A stretch of DNA of 14,338 nucleotides from Alphaproteobacteria bacterium (lineage in GTDB: Bacteria; Pseudomonadota; Alphaproteobacteria; Rhodospirillales; Rhodospirillaceae): positions 1 through 14,338 of the forward strand of contig QKGW01000028.1 in the NCBI GenBank assembly GCA_003250275.1, written 5' to 3'. Below, in pieces: positions 1 through 6,826 of this stretch. Numbering within the stretch: the first letter of the stretch is position 1; each line of letters starts with the position of its first letter. The notes beneath the pieces were generated by a model. It saw only the letters and a program-made list of their open reading frames with translations, searched no databases and had not been told where the DNA came from. The position numbers were made by a program, and so were the translations under genes.

Positions 1-717
1 CAGCGCCGCGAATGGACGCAGACCGAGATCGCCGCCGCGCTCGGCGTCAGCCTCTCCTCCGCCTACCGGCTGGTGTTCACCCTCGAACACCTCGGCTACC
101 TCGAACGCGCCGACGCGGAGCGCCGCTATCGCCTCGCGGCGCGGGCGATGCAGCTCGGCTTCCATTACGTCTCGGGTCTCGAAATCGTCGACGTCGCGAT
201 TCCGTTCGTCGACGCGCTGCGCGACCGCACGCGGATGTCGGCGCACATGGCGATCCGCGACGGCAGCGACATCGTCTACGTCTACCGCGCCCACTCGCAC
301 ATGACCCTCGCCTCGCACATCGCGATCGGCTACCGCCTGCCCGCGCACGCCACCGCGATGGGCCGGGTGCTGCTCGGCGGCATGGCCGATACCGAGATCG
401 TCCGCCTCTACGACGGCTGCACCCTCGACCCGGTCGGACCGGAAACCCCGACCACCCTCGCCAAGCTGCTCGACGAGGTCGCCGAGACCCGCGACGCGGG
501 CTGGACGATCAACGTCGGCGCGTTCGTGCCGGGGATGATCGCGATCGCCGCGCCGGTCTACGACCTCAAGGGCGAGGTGGTCGCGGCGATCAACCTCTCC
601 GGCCCGGCGGGCGCGGCGGAGGCGCCCGAGGCGCGCGCGCGGCTGATCGAGAATCTGCTCGCCGCGGCGGAAGGGATCTCGCGCCAGCTCGGCTGGGCGC
701 CCCGACGCCGGGATTGA
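1..717 (+). CDS. IclR-family transcriptional regulator (5' end missing)
   Basis: Reading frame 1 is open from the first base of the window to the TGA at 715-717, giving 238 residues; the true start lies upstream. The first ~40 residues hold the end of a winged helix-turn-helix (TEIAAALGVS, then YRLVFTLEHLGYLER, then the wing RRYRLAARAMQLG). The rest matches the IclR effector-binding domain: a stretch on human-readable landmarks such as LPAHATAMGRVLL and the C-terminal GAFVPGMIAIAAPVYD segment. Family members are usually about 250 residues, so little is lost. The GTG at base 73 is not a credible start because it falls inside the DNA-recognition region. IclR proteins are dimeric ligand-responsive regulators, often of aromatic or small-acid catabolism; the ligand and targets cannot be read here. 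It ends 73 bp before htpG and its stop codon overlaps a likely htpG -35 element. Confidence 0.9.
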   Translation, partial: QRREWTQTEIAAALGVSLSSAYRLVFTLEHLGYLERADAERRYRLAARAMQLGFHYVSGLEIVDVAIPFVDALRDRTRMSAHMAIRDGSDIVYVYRAHSHMTLASHIAIGYRLPAHATAMGRVLLGGMADTEIVRLYDGCTLDPVGPETPTTLAKLLDEVAETRDAGWTINVGAFVPGMIAIAAPVYDLKGEVVAAINLSGPAGAAEAPEARARLIENLLAAAEGISRQLGWAPRRRD

Positions 718-742
718 CAGCGCGGGCCCGGCCTCCTTACAT
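714..742 (+). promoter_or_regulatory. Candidate htpG promoter (sigma70/heat-shock-like)
   Basis: TTGACA lies at 714-719 and overlaps the TGA of the upstream IclR gene. After 17 nt comes TTACAT at 737-742. The segment CTTACATGCG at 736-745 fits the alphaproteobacterial heat-shock -10 pattern CYTATNTNNG at all specified positions but one, although the spacing from the -35 core is slightly long for that class. A heat-shock promoter would suit htpG. The assignment to RpoH rather than the housekeeping sigma is inference. Confidence 0.45.
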
Positions 743-770
743 GCGGAACGGTTCATTTTTTCCGCATGTA
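738..770. repeat. 11-bp perfect inverted repeat between the IclR gene and htpG
   Basis: TACATGCGGAA at 738-748 is exactly repeated in reverse complement as TTCCGCATGTA at 760-770, with an 11-nt spacer. It spans the candidate -10 element and the expected start of htpG transcription. No T-run follows the right arm, so it does not look like an intrinsic terminator. It could be an operator for a dimeric repressor or an mRNA hairpin at the 5' end of the htpG transcript. The size and TTCCGCA arms would suit an IclR-type site, which is inference from position only. Confidence 0.6.
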
Positions 771-790
771 TTTCAGAGGTCAAAATCCCC

Positions 791-2671
791 ATGACGGTGG
801 AAACCCTGCATTTTCAGGCAGAAGTCACCAAGCTCCTCGATATCGTCGTCCACGCGCTCTATTCGCAGAAAGACGTGTTCCTGCGCGAGCTGGTGTCCAA
901 TGCCTCCGACGCCTGCGACCGCCTGCGCTACGCCGCAATCACCGAACCCGCGCTCACCGAAGGCGACGCCGACTTCAAGGTCCGCCTGATCCCCGACGCG
1001 GACGCCAAACTCCTCACCGTCGCCGACAACGGCATCGGCATGAACCGCGACGATCTGGTCGAGAATCTCGGCACCATCGCGCGTTCCGGCACCGCCCGCT
1101 TCGCCGAGGCGCTCGCGGCGCAACAGGCTTCGGGCGACGGCAAGCAGGCGCTCAACCTGATCGGCCAGTTCGGCGTCGGCTTCTACGCCGCGTTCATGGT
1201 CGCCGGGCGCGTCGACGTGATCACCCGCAAGGCGGGCGAGGACCAGGGCTGGAAGTGGTCGTCGGACGGCCAGGGCGGCTTCACCGTCGAGAGCTTCGAC
1301 AGCGCGCCGCGCGGCACCCGCATCGTGCTGCACCTGCGCGACGATGCGCTCGACTACCTCAAGGGCGACACCCTCGCCCGCGTGGTCAAGACCTACTCCG
1401 ACCACATCGACCTGCCGGTGGTGCTGGAGGAGGGCGAGGAGACCCGCACCCTCAACGCCGCCTCGGCGCTGTGGACCCGCCCGAAGGCGGAGATCACGCC
1501 CGAGCAGTACACCGAGTTCTACCACCACGTCGGCCACGCCTTCGACGACCCGTGGCTGACCGTGCACATGCACGCCGAGGGCGCGATCGAATACACCGGC
1601 CTGGTGTTCGTCCCCTCCGACCGGCCCTTCGACCTGTTCGACCCGGACCGCCGCCAGCGCCTCAAGCTCTACGTCCGCCGGGTGTTCATCACCGACGACT
1701 GCGAGGGCCTGGTGCCGTCGTACCTGCGCTTCCTCAAGGGCGTCGTCGACACCCCCGACCTGCCGCTCAACGTCAGCCGCGAGATGCTCCAGGACAACCC
1801 GCTGGTGCGCAAGATCGGCCGCGGCCTGGTCGGCAAGGTGCTCGGCGAAATCGGCAAGCAGGCCGAGGACAAGGCGCGCTACGCCGAGTTCTGGGAAACC
1901 TTCGGCGCGGTGCTGAAGGAAGGCATCTACGAGGACTTCGAGCGCCGCGCGACGATCCTCGACCTCTGCCGCTTCCGCTCGTCGCTGCGCGACGGCTGGA
2001 TCAGCCTTTCGGAGTACCTCGAGGCGATGCCCGAGGGGCAGGACGCGATCTACTACCTCACCGGCGATTCGGTCGACGCGCTCAAGGCCAACCCGCAGAT
2101 CGAGGGCTTCACCGCCAAGGGCGTCGAAGTGCTGCTGCTCACCGACACCATCGACGAGTTCTGGACCTCGATGGCGCCGCCCTACAAGGACCGCCGCTTC
2201 GCCTCGGTCGCGCTTTCGGGCGGCGACCTCGCCAAGATCGCGGCGAAGGCCGACGCCCCCGAAGCCGAGGACAAACCCGCCGACGACGGCCCGACGGCGG
2301 AGGCCGACATCCACGCCCTCGCGCTCGCGATGCAGGAGGTCTTCGGCCCCGAGGTCAAGGCGGTGAAGGCGTCCGAACGGCTGACCACCAGCCCGGTCTG
2401 CCTGGTTTCGGGCGATGCCGGCGTGAGCCTGCACATGGAGCGCCTGCTCAAGGCCCACAACCGCACCGGCGCGCACGCCGACCGCATCCTCGAAATCAAC
2501 CCCAAGCACCCGGTGATCAAGGCGCTCGCCGCCCGCACCGGCGGCGACGGCTTCGCCGACGCGGCGTGGCTGCTGCTCGACCAGGCGCGCATCGTCGAGG
2601 GCGAGCCGGTGGCCGACGCCGCCGCCTTCTCTCGGAGGTTGACTGCGGTGATGGAAAAGGGCCTGCTTTAA
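791..2671 (+). CDS. htpG: Chaperone HtpG (bacterial Hsp90)
   Basis: This 626-residue protein matches the full length of HtpG, the cytosolic ATP-dependent Hsp90 chaperone that remodels client proteins during stress. The N-terminal GHKL ATPase domain shows LRELVSNASDACDRLRY (E33 and N37), the Mg/ATP loop DNGIGM (D79 to M84), the lid TIARSGT, and the glycine-rich GQFGVGFYAAF near 125-135. The middle domain carries NVSREMLQDNP near residue 330, containing the conserved ATP-contacting arginine. The C-terminal dimerisation domain has NPKHPVIKAL near the end. An AGAGGT ribosome binding site ends 10 nt before the ATG at 791. A charged, low-complexity linker (around residues 485-510, rich in Asp/Glu/Lys) sits before the C-terminal domain and varies among homologues. 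The next gene starts 27 nt downstream on the same strand, so co-transcription is possible, but no functional link is evident. Confidence 0.97.
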   Translation: MTVETLHFQAEVTKLLDIVVHALYSQKDVFLRELVSNASDACDRLRYAAITEPALTEGDADFKVRLIPDADAKLLTVADNGIGMNRDDLVENLGTIARSGTARFAEALAAQQASGDGKQALNLIGQFGVGFYAAFMVAGRVDVITRKAGEDQGWKWSSDGQGGFTVESFDSAPRGTRIVLHLRDDALDYLKGDTLARVVKTYSDHIDLPVVLEEGEETRTLNAASALWTRPKAEITPEQYTEFYHHVGHAFDDPWLTVHMHAEGAIEYTGLVFVPSDRPFDLFDPDRRQRLKLYVRRVFITDDCEGLVPSYLRFLKGVVDTPDLPLNVSREMLQDNPLVRKIGRGLVGKVLGEIGKQAEDKARYAEFWETFGAVLKEGIYEDFERRATILDLCRFRSSLRDGWISLSEYLEAMPEGQDAIYYLTGDSVDALKANPQIEGFTAKGVEVLLLTDTIDEFWTSMAPPYKDRRFASVALSGGDLAKIAAKADAPEAEDKPADDGPTAEADIHALALAMQEVFGPEVKAVKASERLTTSPVCLVSGDAGVSLHMERLLKAHNRTGAHADRILEINPKHPVIKALAARTGGDGFADAAWLLLDQARIVEGEPVADAAAFSRRLTAVMEKGLL

Positions 2672-2698
2672 GAACCACACAACCGCCGGGAGGGCGAC

Positions 2699-3652
2699 AT
2701 GACCGAAACCACCGCCCTCCGGGTCCTCGTCACCGGCGCGACCGGCTTCGTCGGCCACGCGCTGGTGCCCGCGCTCGCCGCGCGCGGCCACATCGTCCGC
2801 GCCGCCACCCGCTGGCCCGAAACCGCGGTGGAGGGCGCCGCCGAGTGCGTCGCGGTCGGCGAGATCGACGGCACCACCGACTGGCGCGAGGCGGTCGCGG
2901 GCTGCGACGCGGTGATCCACCTCGCCGCACGCGCCCACGTTCTCGACGACCGCGACGACCCGACGCCGCTGTTCCAGGCGGTCAACCGCGCCGGCACCGC
3001 CGGTCTCGCCCGCGCCGCGCGCGACGCCGGGGTCACCCGCTTCATCCTCATCAGCACCATCGGCGTGCACGGCCTCGCGAGCGGCCCCGAGGGCTTCACC
3101 GCCGCCTCGCCGATCGCGCCGACGACGCCCTACGCGGTCTCCAAGGCGGGCGCCGAGGCCGACCTCGTGCGCCTTTGCGAAGGCGGCACGATGCACTACG
3201 TCATCGTCCGCCCGCCCTTGGTCTACGGCCCCGACGCGAAAGGCAACTTCGCCCGCCTCGTCAGCCTCGTCGCGCGCGGCCTGCCGCTGCCGCTCGGCGC
3301 GGTGAAGAACCGCCGCAGCATGATCGGACTCGACAACCTCGTCGACGTGCTCGCGCTCTGCCTCGTCCACCCCGCCGCCGCCGACCGCGCCTTCGTCGTC
3401 GCCGACACCGAGGTCACCTCGACCACCGAACTGGTGCGCCGCATCGGCAGCGCGCTCGGGCGCACGCCGGTGCTGCTGCCGGTGCCCGCCGCGCCGATGC
3501 GCGGCACCGCGCGCCTGCTCGGGCGCACCGCGATGGCGGAAGGGCTGTTCGGCGACCTCGTCGTCGACGCCGCCGAGACCCGCGAGGTTCTCGGCTGGAC
3601 GCCGCCGGTGCCGCAGGCGGAAGGAGTCGCGCGCGCGGTGCGCGGCGATTGA
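2699..3652 (+). CDS. NAD(P)-dependent epimerase/dehydratase-like SDR protein
   Basis: The 317-residue product is an extended short-chain dehydrogenase/reductase. It opens with the Rossmann motif VTGATGFVGHAL (residues 11-22), followed by a DxxD-like region, then AVIHLAARAHV (71-81), which is the usual extended-SDR NAD-contact segment. The catalytic motif is YxxxK as Y145-A-V-S-K149, with Ser119/Thr120 in the expected upstream position. RPPLVYGPD follows near residue 173. These features are typical of nucleotide-sugar epimerases and dehydratases of the GalE/WcaG type, but many relatives act on other substrates and the substrate is not readable. The start is supported by GGGAGG eight or so bases before the ATG. 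It follows htpG by 27 nt. No sugar-biosynthesis neighbours are visible that would narrow its role. Confidence 0.88.
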   Translation: MTETTALRVLVTGATGFVGHALVPALAARGHIVRAATRWPETAVEGAAECVAVGEIDGTTDWREAVAGCDAVIHLAARAHVLDDRDDPTPLFQAVNRAGTAGLARAARDAGVTRFILISTIGVHGLASGPEGFTAASPIAPTTPYAVSKAGAEADLVRLCEGGTMHYVIVRPPLVYGPDAKGNFARLVSLVARGLPLPLGAVKNRRSMIGLDNLVDVLALCLVHPAAADRAFVVADTEVTSTTELVRRIGSALGRTPVLLPVPAAPMRGTARLLGRTAMAEGLFGDLVVDAAETREVLGWTPPVPQAEGVARAVRGD

Positions 3653-3661
3653 CGCCCCTCG

Positions 3662-3686
3662 GCAAATCCCTTGAATTTGCTACAAT
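3662..3686 (+). promoter_or_regulatory. Possible promoter/operator before the Cache-domain gene
   Basis: A 6-bp inverted repeat, GCAAAT at 3662-3667 and ATTTGC at 3675-3680, abuts TACAAT at 3681-3686, a good -10 hexamer. No recognisable -35 sits 16-18 nt upstream, so activation by a protein bound at the repeat is possible. The repeat as a whole is 19 bp, the size of a Fur-family site, but its centre does not match a Fur consensus. This is the only AT-rich stretch between 3653 and 3729. Confidence 0.35.
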
Positions 3687-3729
3687 GCACCGGGCGCCGT
3701 TCGTGCGCGGACCTCGGGGAGAGATGGGA

Positions 3730-4221
3730 ATGAAGGTGTTGCGGATGCTGCTGCTCGCGGCGGTGGTCGGTGGGCCGCTGCTCGCCCTCGCCGCCGGGCT
3801 CGGACTGTTCGCCCGCGACCGCAACGCCGAGGACCTCGGCACCCCCGCGGTCGCCAAGGCGCTCGCCGAGCGCGCCGCCGCGATGATCCAGGAAGACGGA
3901 CGGGACAAGGCGCTGGCGGAAATCTCCGATCCGCACAGCGAACTCGTCCAGGGCAGTCTCTACGTCTTCGCCGTCGGGCTCGACGGCGTGCTCCTCGCCC
4001 ACCCCTACGACCGCCGCCAGATCGGCAAGTCGCTGCTCGGCGCGCGCGACTTCAACGGCGTCGCCTACGGCCGCGAACTCGTCTCGACCGCGCGCACCGA
4101 CCGCCTCGGCTGGGTCGACTACGTCGACAAGGATCCGGTGAGCCGCAAGCAGCGACGCAAGAGCACCTACGTGCTCCGCGTCGACGACCTGTTCGTTGCC
4201 TGCGGCTATTACCTGAAGTGA
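3730..4221 (+). CDS. Small exported Cache-domain protein
   Basis: The 163-residue product begins with a basic residue pair and a long hydrophobic run (MKVLRMLLLAAVVGGPLLAL, then AAG), which is a signal peptide or N-terminal anchor; cleavage near residue 21 is plausible. The rest is a single Cache-type ligand-binding domain: FAVGLDGVLLAHPYDRRQIGKSLLGARDFNG in the middle and the hallmark end GWVDYVDKDPVSRKQRRKSTY followed by VACGYY. Such domains usually form the sensor part of chemoreceptors or histidine kinases, but stand-alone periplasmic versions are common in Proteobacteria and their role is mostly unknown. I prefer the ATG at 3730 over the in-frame ATG at 3724 because GGGGAG at 3716-3722 is then correctly spaced and the signal peptide starts normally. 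It ends 4 nt before the convergent helicase gene. Confidence 0.85.
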   Translation: MKVLRMLLLAAVVGGPLLALAAGLGLFARDRNAEDLGTPAVAKALAERAAAMIQEDGRDKALAEISDPHSELVQGSLYVFAVGLDGVLLAHPYDRRQIGKSLLGARDFNGVAYGRELVSTARTDRLGWVDYVDKDPVSRKQRRKSTYVLRVDDLFVACGYYLK

Positions 4222-4225
4222 GCGG

Positions 4226-5575
4226 TTAGGACGCGCGCTTGCGGGTCGCGCCACCACGGCCGGAGGCGTTGTCGCGCTTGCCCGGCCGCGGGCCGTCCTT
4301 GCGGAACCCGTCCTTGCGCGGACCCTCCTTGCGGAAGCCCTCCTTGCGCGGGCCCGACCCTTCCTTGCGGAAGCCGCCTTCCTTGCGGAAACCGCCCGGG
4401 CGCTTGCCCGCCGGACGCTGCGGCGCGCGGCGCGGCGGCAGCTTGGGCTCGAGACCGGGGATCACCGAGACCGGCAACTGGGTGTGGGTGAAGCGCTCGA
4501 TGCGGATCACCAGGCCCATGTCGTCGCGCCCGGCGAACGAGATCGCGGTGCCGGTCGCGCCGGCGCGGCCGGTGCGGCCGATGCGGTGGACGTAGTCCTC
4601 CGCCATGCGCGGCAGGTCGAAGTTGATCACGTGGCTGATGTCGCGCACGTCGATGCCGCGCGCCGCGACGTCGGTGGCGACGAGGATGCGCAAACGGCCG
4701 TCGTGCAGGCGCTTGAGGGTGTGGTTGCGCTGGCCCTGGCTGAGGTCGCCGTGCAGCGCCGCGACCGCGTGACCGGCCTCGGCGAGCTCGCGCGCGATGT
4801 CGTCGGCGTCGCGCTTGGTGGCGACGAAGACGATCGCCTTGCCGACCTCGGGACGCGCGACGAGATGCGCGAGCAGCGCCTTCTTATGGGAGATGTCGTC
4901 GGCGTGGAAGAGCGCCTGAACGATGTCGGGCTTGCTCTCGGTGCTGGCGATCTCGACTCGCGCCGGGTCGCGCAGCAGCTTGCGCGCGAGGCCTTCCATC
5001 GCGCGGTCGAGGGTGGCGGTGAAGAGCATCGTGCGGCGCTCCGCCGGGCAGGCGGCGCCGATCGCGGCGACGTCCTCGGAGAAGCCCATATCGAGCATCC
5101 GGTCCGCCTCGTCGAGGATCAGGGTGGTGATGCGCGAGAGGTCGAGACGGCCGGCGCGCACATGGTCGAGCAGGCGGCCGGGCGTCGCCACCGCGACGTC
5201 GACCGGGCGGGAGAGACGGCGGAGCTGCTCGCGGTAGGGCATCCCGCCGACGATCTCGACGCTCTGCACCCGCGCGAACTTGCCGAAGTCGCGCACCGCG
5301 CGGCCGACCTGGGAGGCGAGTTCGCGCGTCGGGGTCAGCACCAGCACCGTCGGCGCGCCGGGAATGCGCTGCACCGGCGCGGTGGCGATGTCGGACAGCA
5401 CCGGCAGCAGGAACGCGGCGGTCTTGCCGGTGCCGGTGGCGGCGGTGGCGAGCACGTCGCGCCCGGCGAGGGCGTGCGGAATCGCCTCGGCCTGCACCGG
5501 CGTCGGCTCGGTGAGGCCGAGCTCGGCCACGGCCTTCAGAATCAATTCGTGGAGCGGAAACGCGTCAAACGGCAT
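4226..5575 (-). CDS. DEAD-box ATP-dependent RNA helicase (SrmB/RhlE-like)
   Basis: The 449-residue protein has both RecA-like helicase domains in order: Q motif (F6 to Q28, PTPVQAEAIP), motif I ATGTGKT (46-52), Ia PTRELA (82-87), TPGR (131-134), motif II DEAD (155-158), motif III as TAT (186-188) where SAT is usual, IV IVFVATK (248-254), V ATDVAARGID (300-309) and VI HRIGRTGRAG (330-339). These enzymes unwind short RNA duplexes in ribosome assembly and mRNA decay, often at low temperature. LILDEADRMLDMGF and FHADDISHKKALLAHL resemble SrmB more than RhlE. Residues 396-432 form a basic tail of repeated (F/P)RKEG and (F/P)RKDG units, a likely RNA-binding tether. The start at 5575 is set by AGAGGAAG four bases upstream and by the Q motif; the longer frame to 5728 has no such support and would run back through the upstream terminator hairpin. 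Confidence 0.95.
   Translation of the reverse strand: MPFDAFPLHELILKAVAELGLTEPTPVQAEAIPHALAGRDVLATAATGTGKTAAFLLPVLSDIATAPVQRIPGAPTVLVLTPTRELASQVGRAVRDFGKFARVQSVEIVGGMPYREQLRRLSRPVDVAVATPGRLLDHVRAGRLDLSRITTLILDEADRMLDMGFSEDVAAIGAACPAERRTMLFTATLDRAMEGLARKLLRDPARVEIASTESKPDIVQALFHADDISHKKALLAHLVARPEVGKAIVFVATKRDADDIARELAEAGHAVAALHGDLSQGQRNHTLKRLHDGRLRILVATDVAARGIDVRDISHVINFDLPRMAEDYVHRIGRTGRAGATGTAISFAGRDDMGLVIRIERFTHTQLPVSVIPGLEPKLPPRRAPQRPAGKRPGGFRKEGGFRKEGSGPRKEGFRKEGPRKDGFRKDGPRPGKRDNASGRGGATRKRAS
4280..4390 (-). repeat. Tandem repeat encoding the helicase basic tail
   Basis: Short, imperfect units of about 15-18 bp containing CTTGCGG on the plus strand recur here and encode FRKEG, PRKEG, FRKDG and PRKDG-type pentapeptides (residues 396-432 of the helicase). 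Units are joined irregularly by G or SG. The DNA repetition makes unit-number variation between strains likely. Confidence 0.8.
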
Positions 5576-5604
5576 GTAACTTCCTCTACGGCCAAAGCAA
5601 TACG

Positions 5605-5634
5605 GCCGAACGCGACGGCCATGCGTCGTTCGGC
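5605..5634 (-). other. Hairpin in the leader of the helicase gene
   Basis: GCCGAACG at 5605-5612 and CGTTCGGC at 5627-5634 are perfect inverted repeats, with three further pairs possible inside the loop. The structure lies 30 nt upstream of the helicase start, on its leader RNA if transcription starts beyond it. It is not followed by a T-run in either direction. Leaders of cold-inducible helicase mRNAs are often structured and autoregulated; application here is inference. Confidence 0.35.
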
Positions 5635-5656
5635 TCAATAGGGCGGAGGCGATTGA

Positions 5657-5689
5657 GAAAGAAACGAAGCCCCGGTTCGGTTCCGGGCT
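5657..5689 (-). terminator. Likely intrinsic terminator after mgsA
   Basis: Read on the minus strand, AGCCCGG (5689-5683), a short loop, and CCGGGGCT (5675-5668) form a 7-bp stem with one bulged G, followed by TCGTTTCTTTC (5667-5657). This is a stem plus T-rich tail in the orientation of mgsA, about 110 nt after its stop codon and before the helicase start. It separates the two genes. The stretch 5690-5801 holds nothing else I can identify. Confidence 0.5.
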
Positions 5690-5801
5690 GTGGTCGCGTC
5701 TCGCTCGTCGGACGCGCCACGGGTCCATTCGACCCAGCCTCCAGCGAAGGCGCGCACCATACGGGCACGCGCTCCGGTTGCCAAGCGAATTCTCGCGGCG
5801 G

Positions 5802-6245
5802 CTACGGCTGGCGGCGCTGGATGTAGGTCTCGTAGTCGGGAATCACGCGGTGATAGTCGGCGCTTTGGAACAACGGGCTGTTGATCACGAAGTCGGCGGT
5901 CGAGCGGGTCATCGCGAGAACGATGTTGTAGACCGTCGAAAGCCGGGTCAGCGCCTTGACGTCGACGTCGTGCGGCTGGCTCGACATCGGATCGGTGAAG
6001 AAGATCAGCACGTCGAGGCGGTTTTCCGCGATCATCGCGCCGAGCTGCTGGTCGCCGCCGAGCGGGCCCGACTTCAGCCGCGCGATGTCGAGCGACGGGC
6101 ACTGCGCCTGGAGCATCCGTCCGGTGGTGCCGGTGGCCCACAGGTCGTGTCGGGAAAGCGTCCCTTCGTTGTATTTCACCCACTCGGCAAGGTCCGCCTT
6201 GCGGGCGTCGTGGGCGACGAGACCGATTCGCTTGCGCGCTTTCAT
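5802..6245 (-). CDS. mgsA: Methylglyoxal synthase
   Basis: The 147-residue product matches MgsA, which converts dihydroxyacetone phosphate to methylglyoxal and phosphate, a bypass of lower glycolysis used under sugar-phosphate stress or phosphate limitation. Conserved segments are present throughout: GLVAHD (8-13, including His12), ATGTTG (37-42, phosphate binding), SGPLGGDQQ (59-67, with catalytic Asp65), DVLIFFTDP (78-86, Asp85), PHDVDVKAL (91-99, with His92 and Asp95), and IPDY near the end. These correspond to E. coli His19, Asp71, Asp91, His98 and Asp101. The ATG at 6245 is chosen because GGAGAG lies just upstream and the protein then has family length (E. coli 152); an in-frame extension to 6359 reads through non-conserved sequence. 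It is transcribed away from the feo operon and shares the control region 6246-6541. Confidence 0.96.
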   Translation of the reverse strand: MKARKRIGLVAHDARKADLAEWVKYNEGTLSRHDLWATGTTGRMLQAQCPSLDIARLKSGPLGGDQQLGAMIAENRLDVLIFFTDPMSSQPHDVDVKALTRLSTVYNIVLAMTRSTADFVINSPLFQSADYHRVIPDYETYIQRRQP

Positions 6246-6362
6246 GTGACTCTCTCCGGATCGCGTTTCGGCGGGCGGATTGGCGACGCCGCCGCCGCAG
6301 AGATAGGGACGGCACCGCCGGGCACCTAGAGTCATCGCAAATCTTTCGTGAAAAATCAACTA

Positions 6363-6391
6363 ATTAGAAAAAATCGATAAGGGTCAGCGAA
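6363..6391 (-). promoter_or_regulatory. Candidate mgsA promoter
   Basis: On the minus strand, TCTAAT (6368-6363) matches five of six bases of a -10 element and TTCGCT (6391-6386) stands 17 nt upstream as a weak -35. The surrounding 6340-6400 is strikingly AT-rich for this genome. It implies a leader of about 110 nt. The upstream end comes within 25 bp of the Fur-type operator, so iron could influence mgsA as well; that is inference. Confidence 0.3.
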
Positions 6392-6405
6392 TTTGTCGTA
6401 TCATC

Positions 6406-6444
6406 GCCTTGACTTGCGAATGATTGGCGATAACATTATCGCAA
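6406..6444 (+). promoter_or_regulatory. Fur-type iron-regulated promoter of the feo operon
   Basis: TTGACT at 6409-6414 and TAACAT at 6431-6436 form a -35/-10 pair with 16-nt spacing. Overlapping them is an iron-box-like dyad: GCGATAA (6427-6433) and TTATCGC (6436-6442) are perfect inverted repeats separated by CA, inside a wider TTGCGA (6414-6419) to TCGCAA (6439-6444) dyad. AATGAT and GATAACATTATC resemble the Fur consensus GATAATGATAATCATTATC. Placement over the core promoter is that expected for Fe2+-Fur repression. The predicted leader to feoA1 is about 100 nt. Confidence 0.7.
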
Positions 6445-6541
6445 TTCCCGCAGAGACATTAGGGCGTTGCGGCCCGCGATCGAACAGGCACGAAGTTTGC
6501 TGGGAGTCATTCGCAACCGCAATACGACAAGGACGCGAGCG

Positions 6542-6769
6542 ATGAACGCAACCTTTCTGACCAAGGCACCGGTCGGCAAAGTCCTCAATATCGTCGGCAT
6601 CGACGGCGGCCGCGCCGCGCGTCTGAGGCTCGCGACCATGGGTCTGCGCGAAGGCATGAGCATCCGCGTCGCGCACGCGACCGGCGGCGGCCCGGTGGTC
6701 GTCGAGGTGGGGGGAAGCCAGCTCGTCCTCGGCGCGGGAATGGCGGAAAAGATCGTCGTCGGCGGCTGA
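6542..6769 (+). CDS. feoA: FeoA-domain protein (first copy)
   Basis: The 75-residue product is a single FeoA domain, a small SH3-like beta-barrel that works with FeoB in ferrous iron uptake at the inner face of the cytoplasmic membrane. It shows the typical order: a core strand (GKVLNIVGI), then a basic helix with RLRLATMGLREGM (28-40), then strands ending LGAGMAEKIVV. The start is the ATG at 6542 preceded by AAGGA with 8-nt spacing; an in-frame TTG-type start at 6467 has neither a ribosome site nor conserved residues. It is the first gene of the operon, 57 nt before the second feoA start. It is more divergent from the family consensus than feoA2. Confidence 0.9.
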   Translation: MNATFLTKAPVGKVLNIVGIDGGRAARLRLATMGLREGMSIRVAHATGGGPVVVEVGGSQLVLGAGMAEKIVVGG

Positions 6770-6826
6770 GCCGGCGTTCTCCGATCCGCCGACGTAATGC
6801 AACTCGTTTCATGGAGTGAACGGCTC

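Noticed and set aside
73..717. GTG at 73 as start of the IclR-family gene
   Set aside because: The same frame is open and homologous upstream of it to the window edge, including the helix-turn-helix.
773..3370. Antisense 865-codon open frame opposite htpG
   Set aside because: High GC content leaves the antisense frame open; the htpG frame has full-length homology and this one has none.
766..4221. Open frame of 1151 codons spanning htpG and the SDR gene
   Set aside because: It is an Arg/Pro/Gly-rich shadow of htpG and the SDR gene; only its last 164 codons (from 3730) are a real gene, the Cache-domain protein.
5634..5657. CTCAAT/ATTGAG inverted repeat upstream of the helicase
   Set aside because: Six-base arms with 12-nt spacing; too weak to separate from chance, and next to a better explained terminator.
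5576..5728. N-terminal extension of the helicase
   Set aside because: Residues encoded here show no helicase similarity and overlap the terminator hairpin; a good ribosome site precedes 5575.
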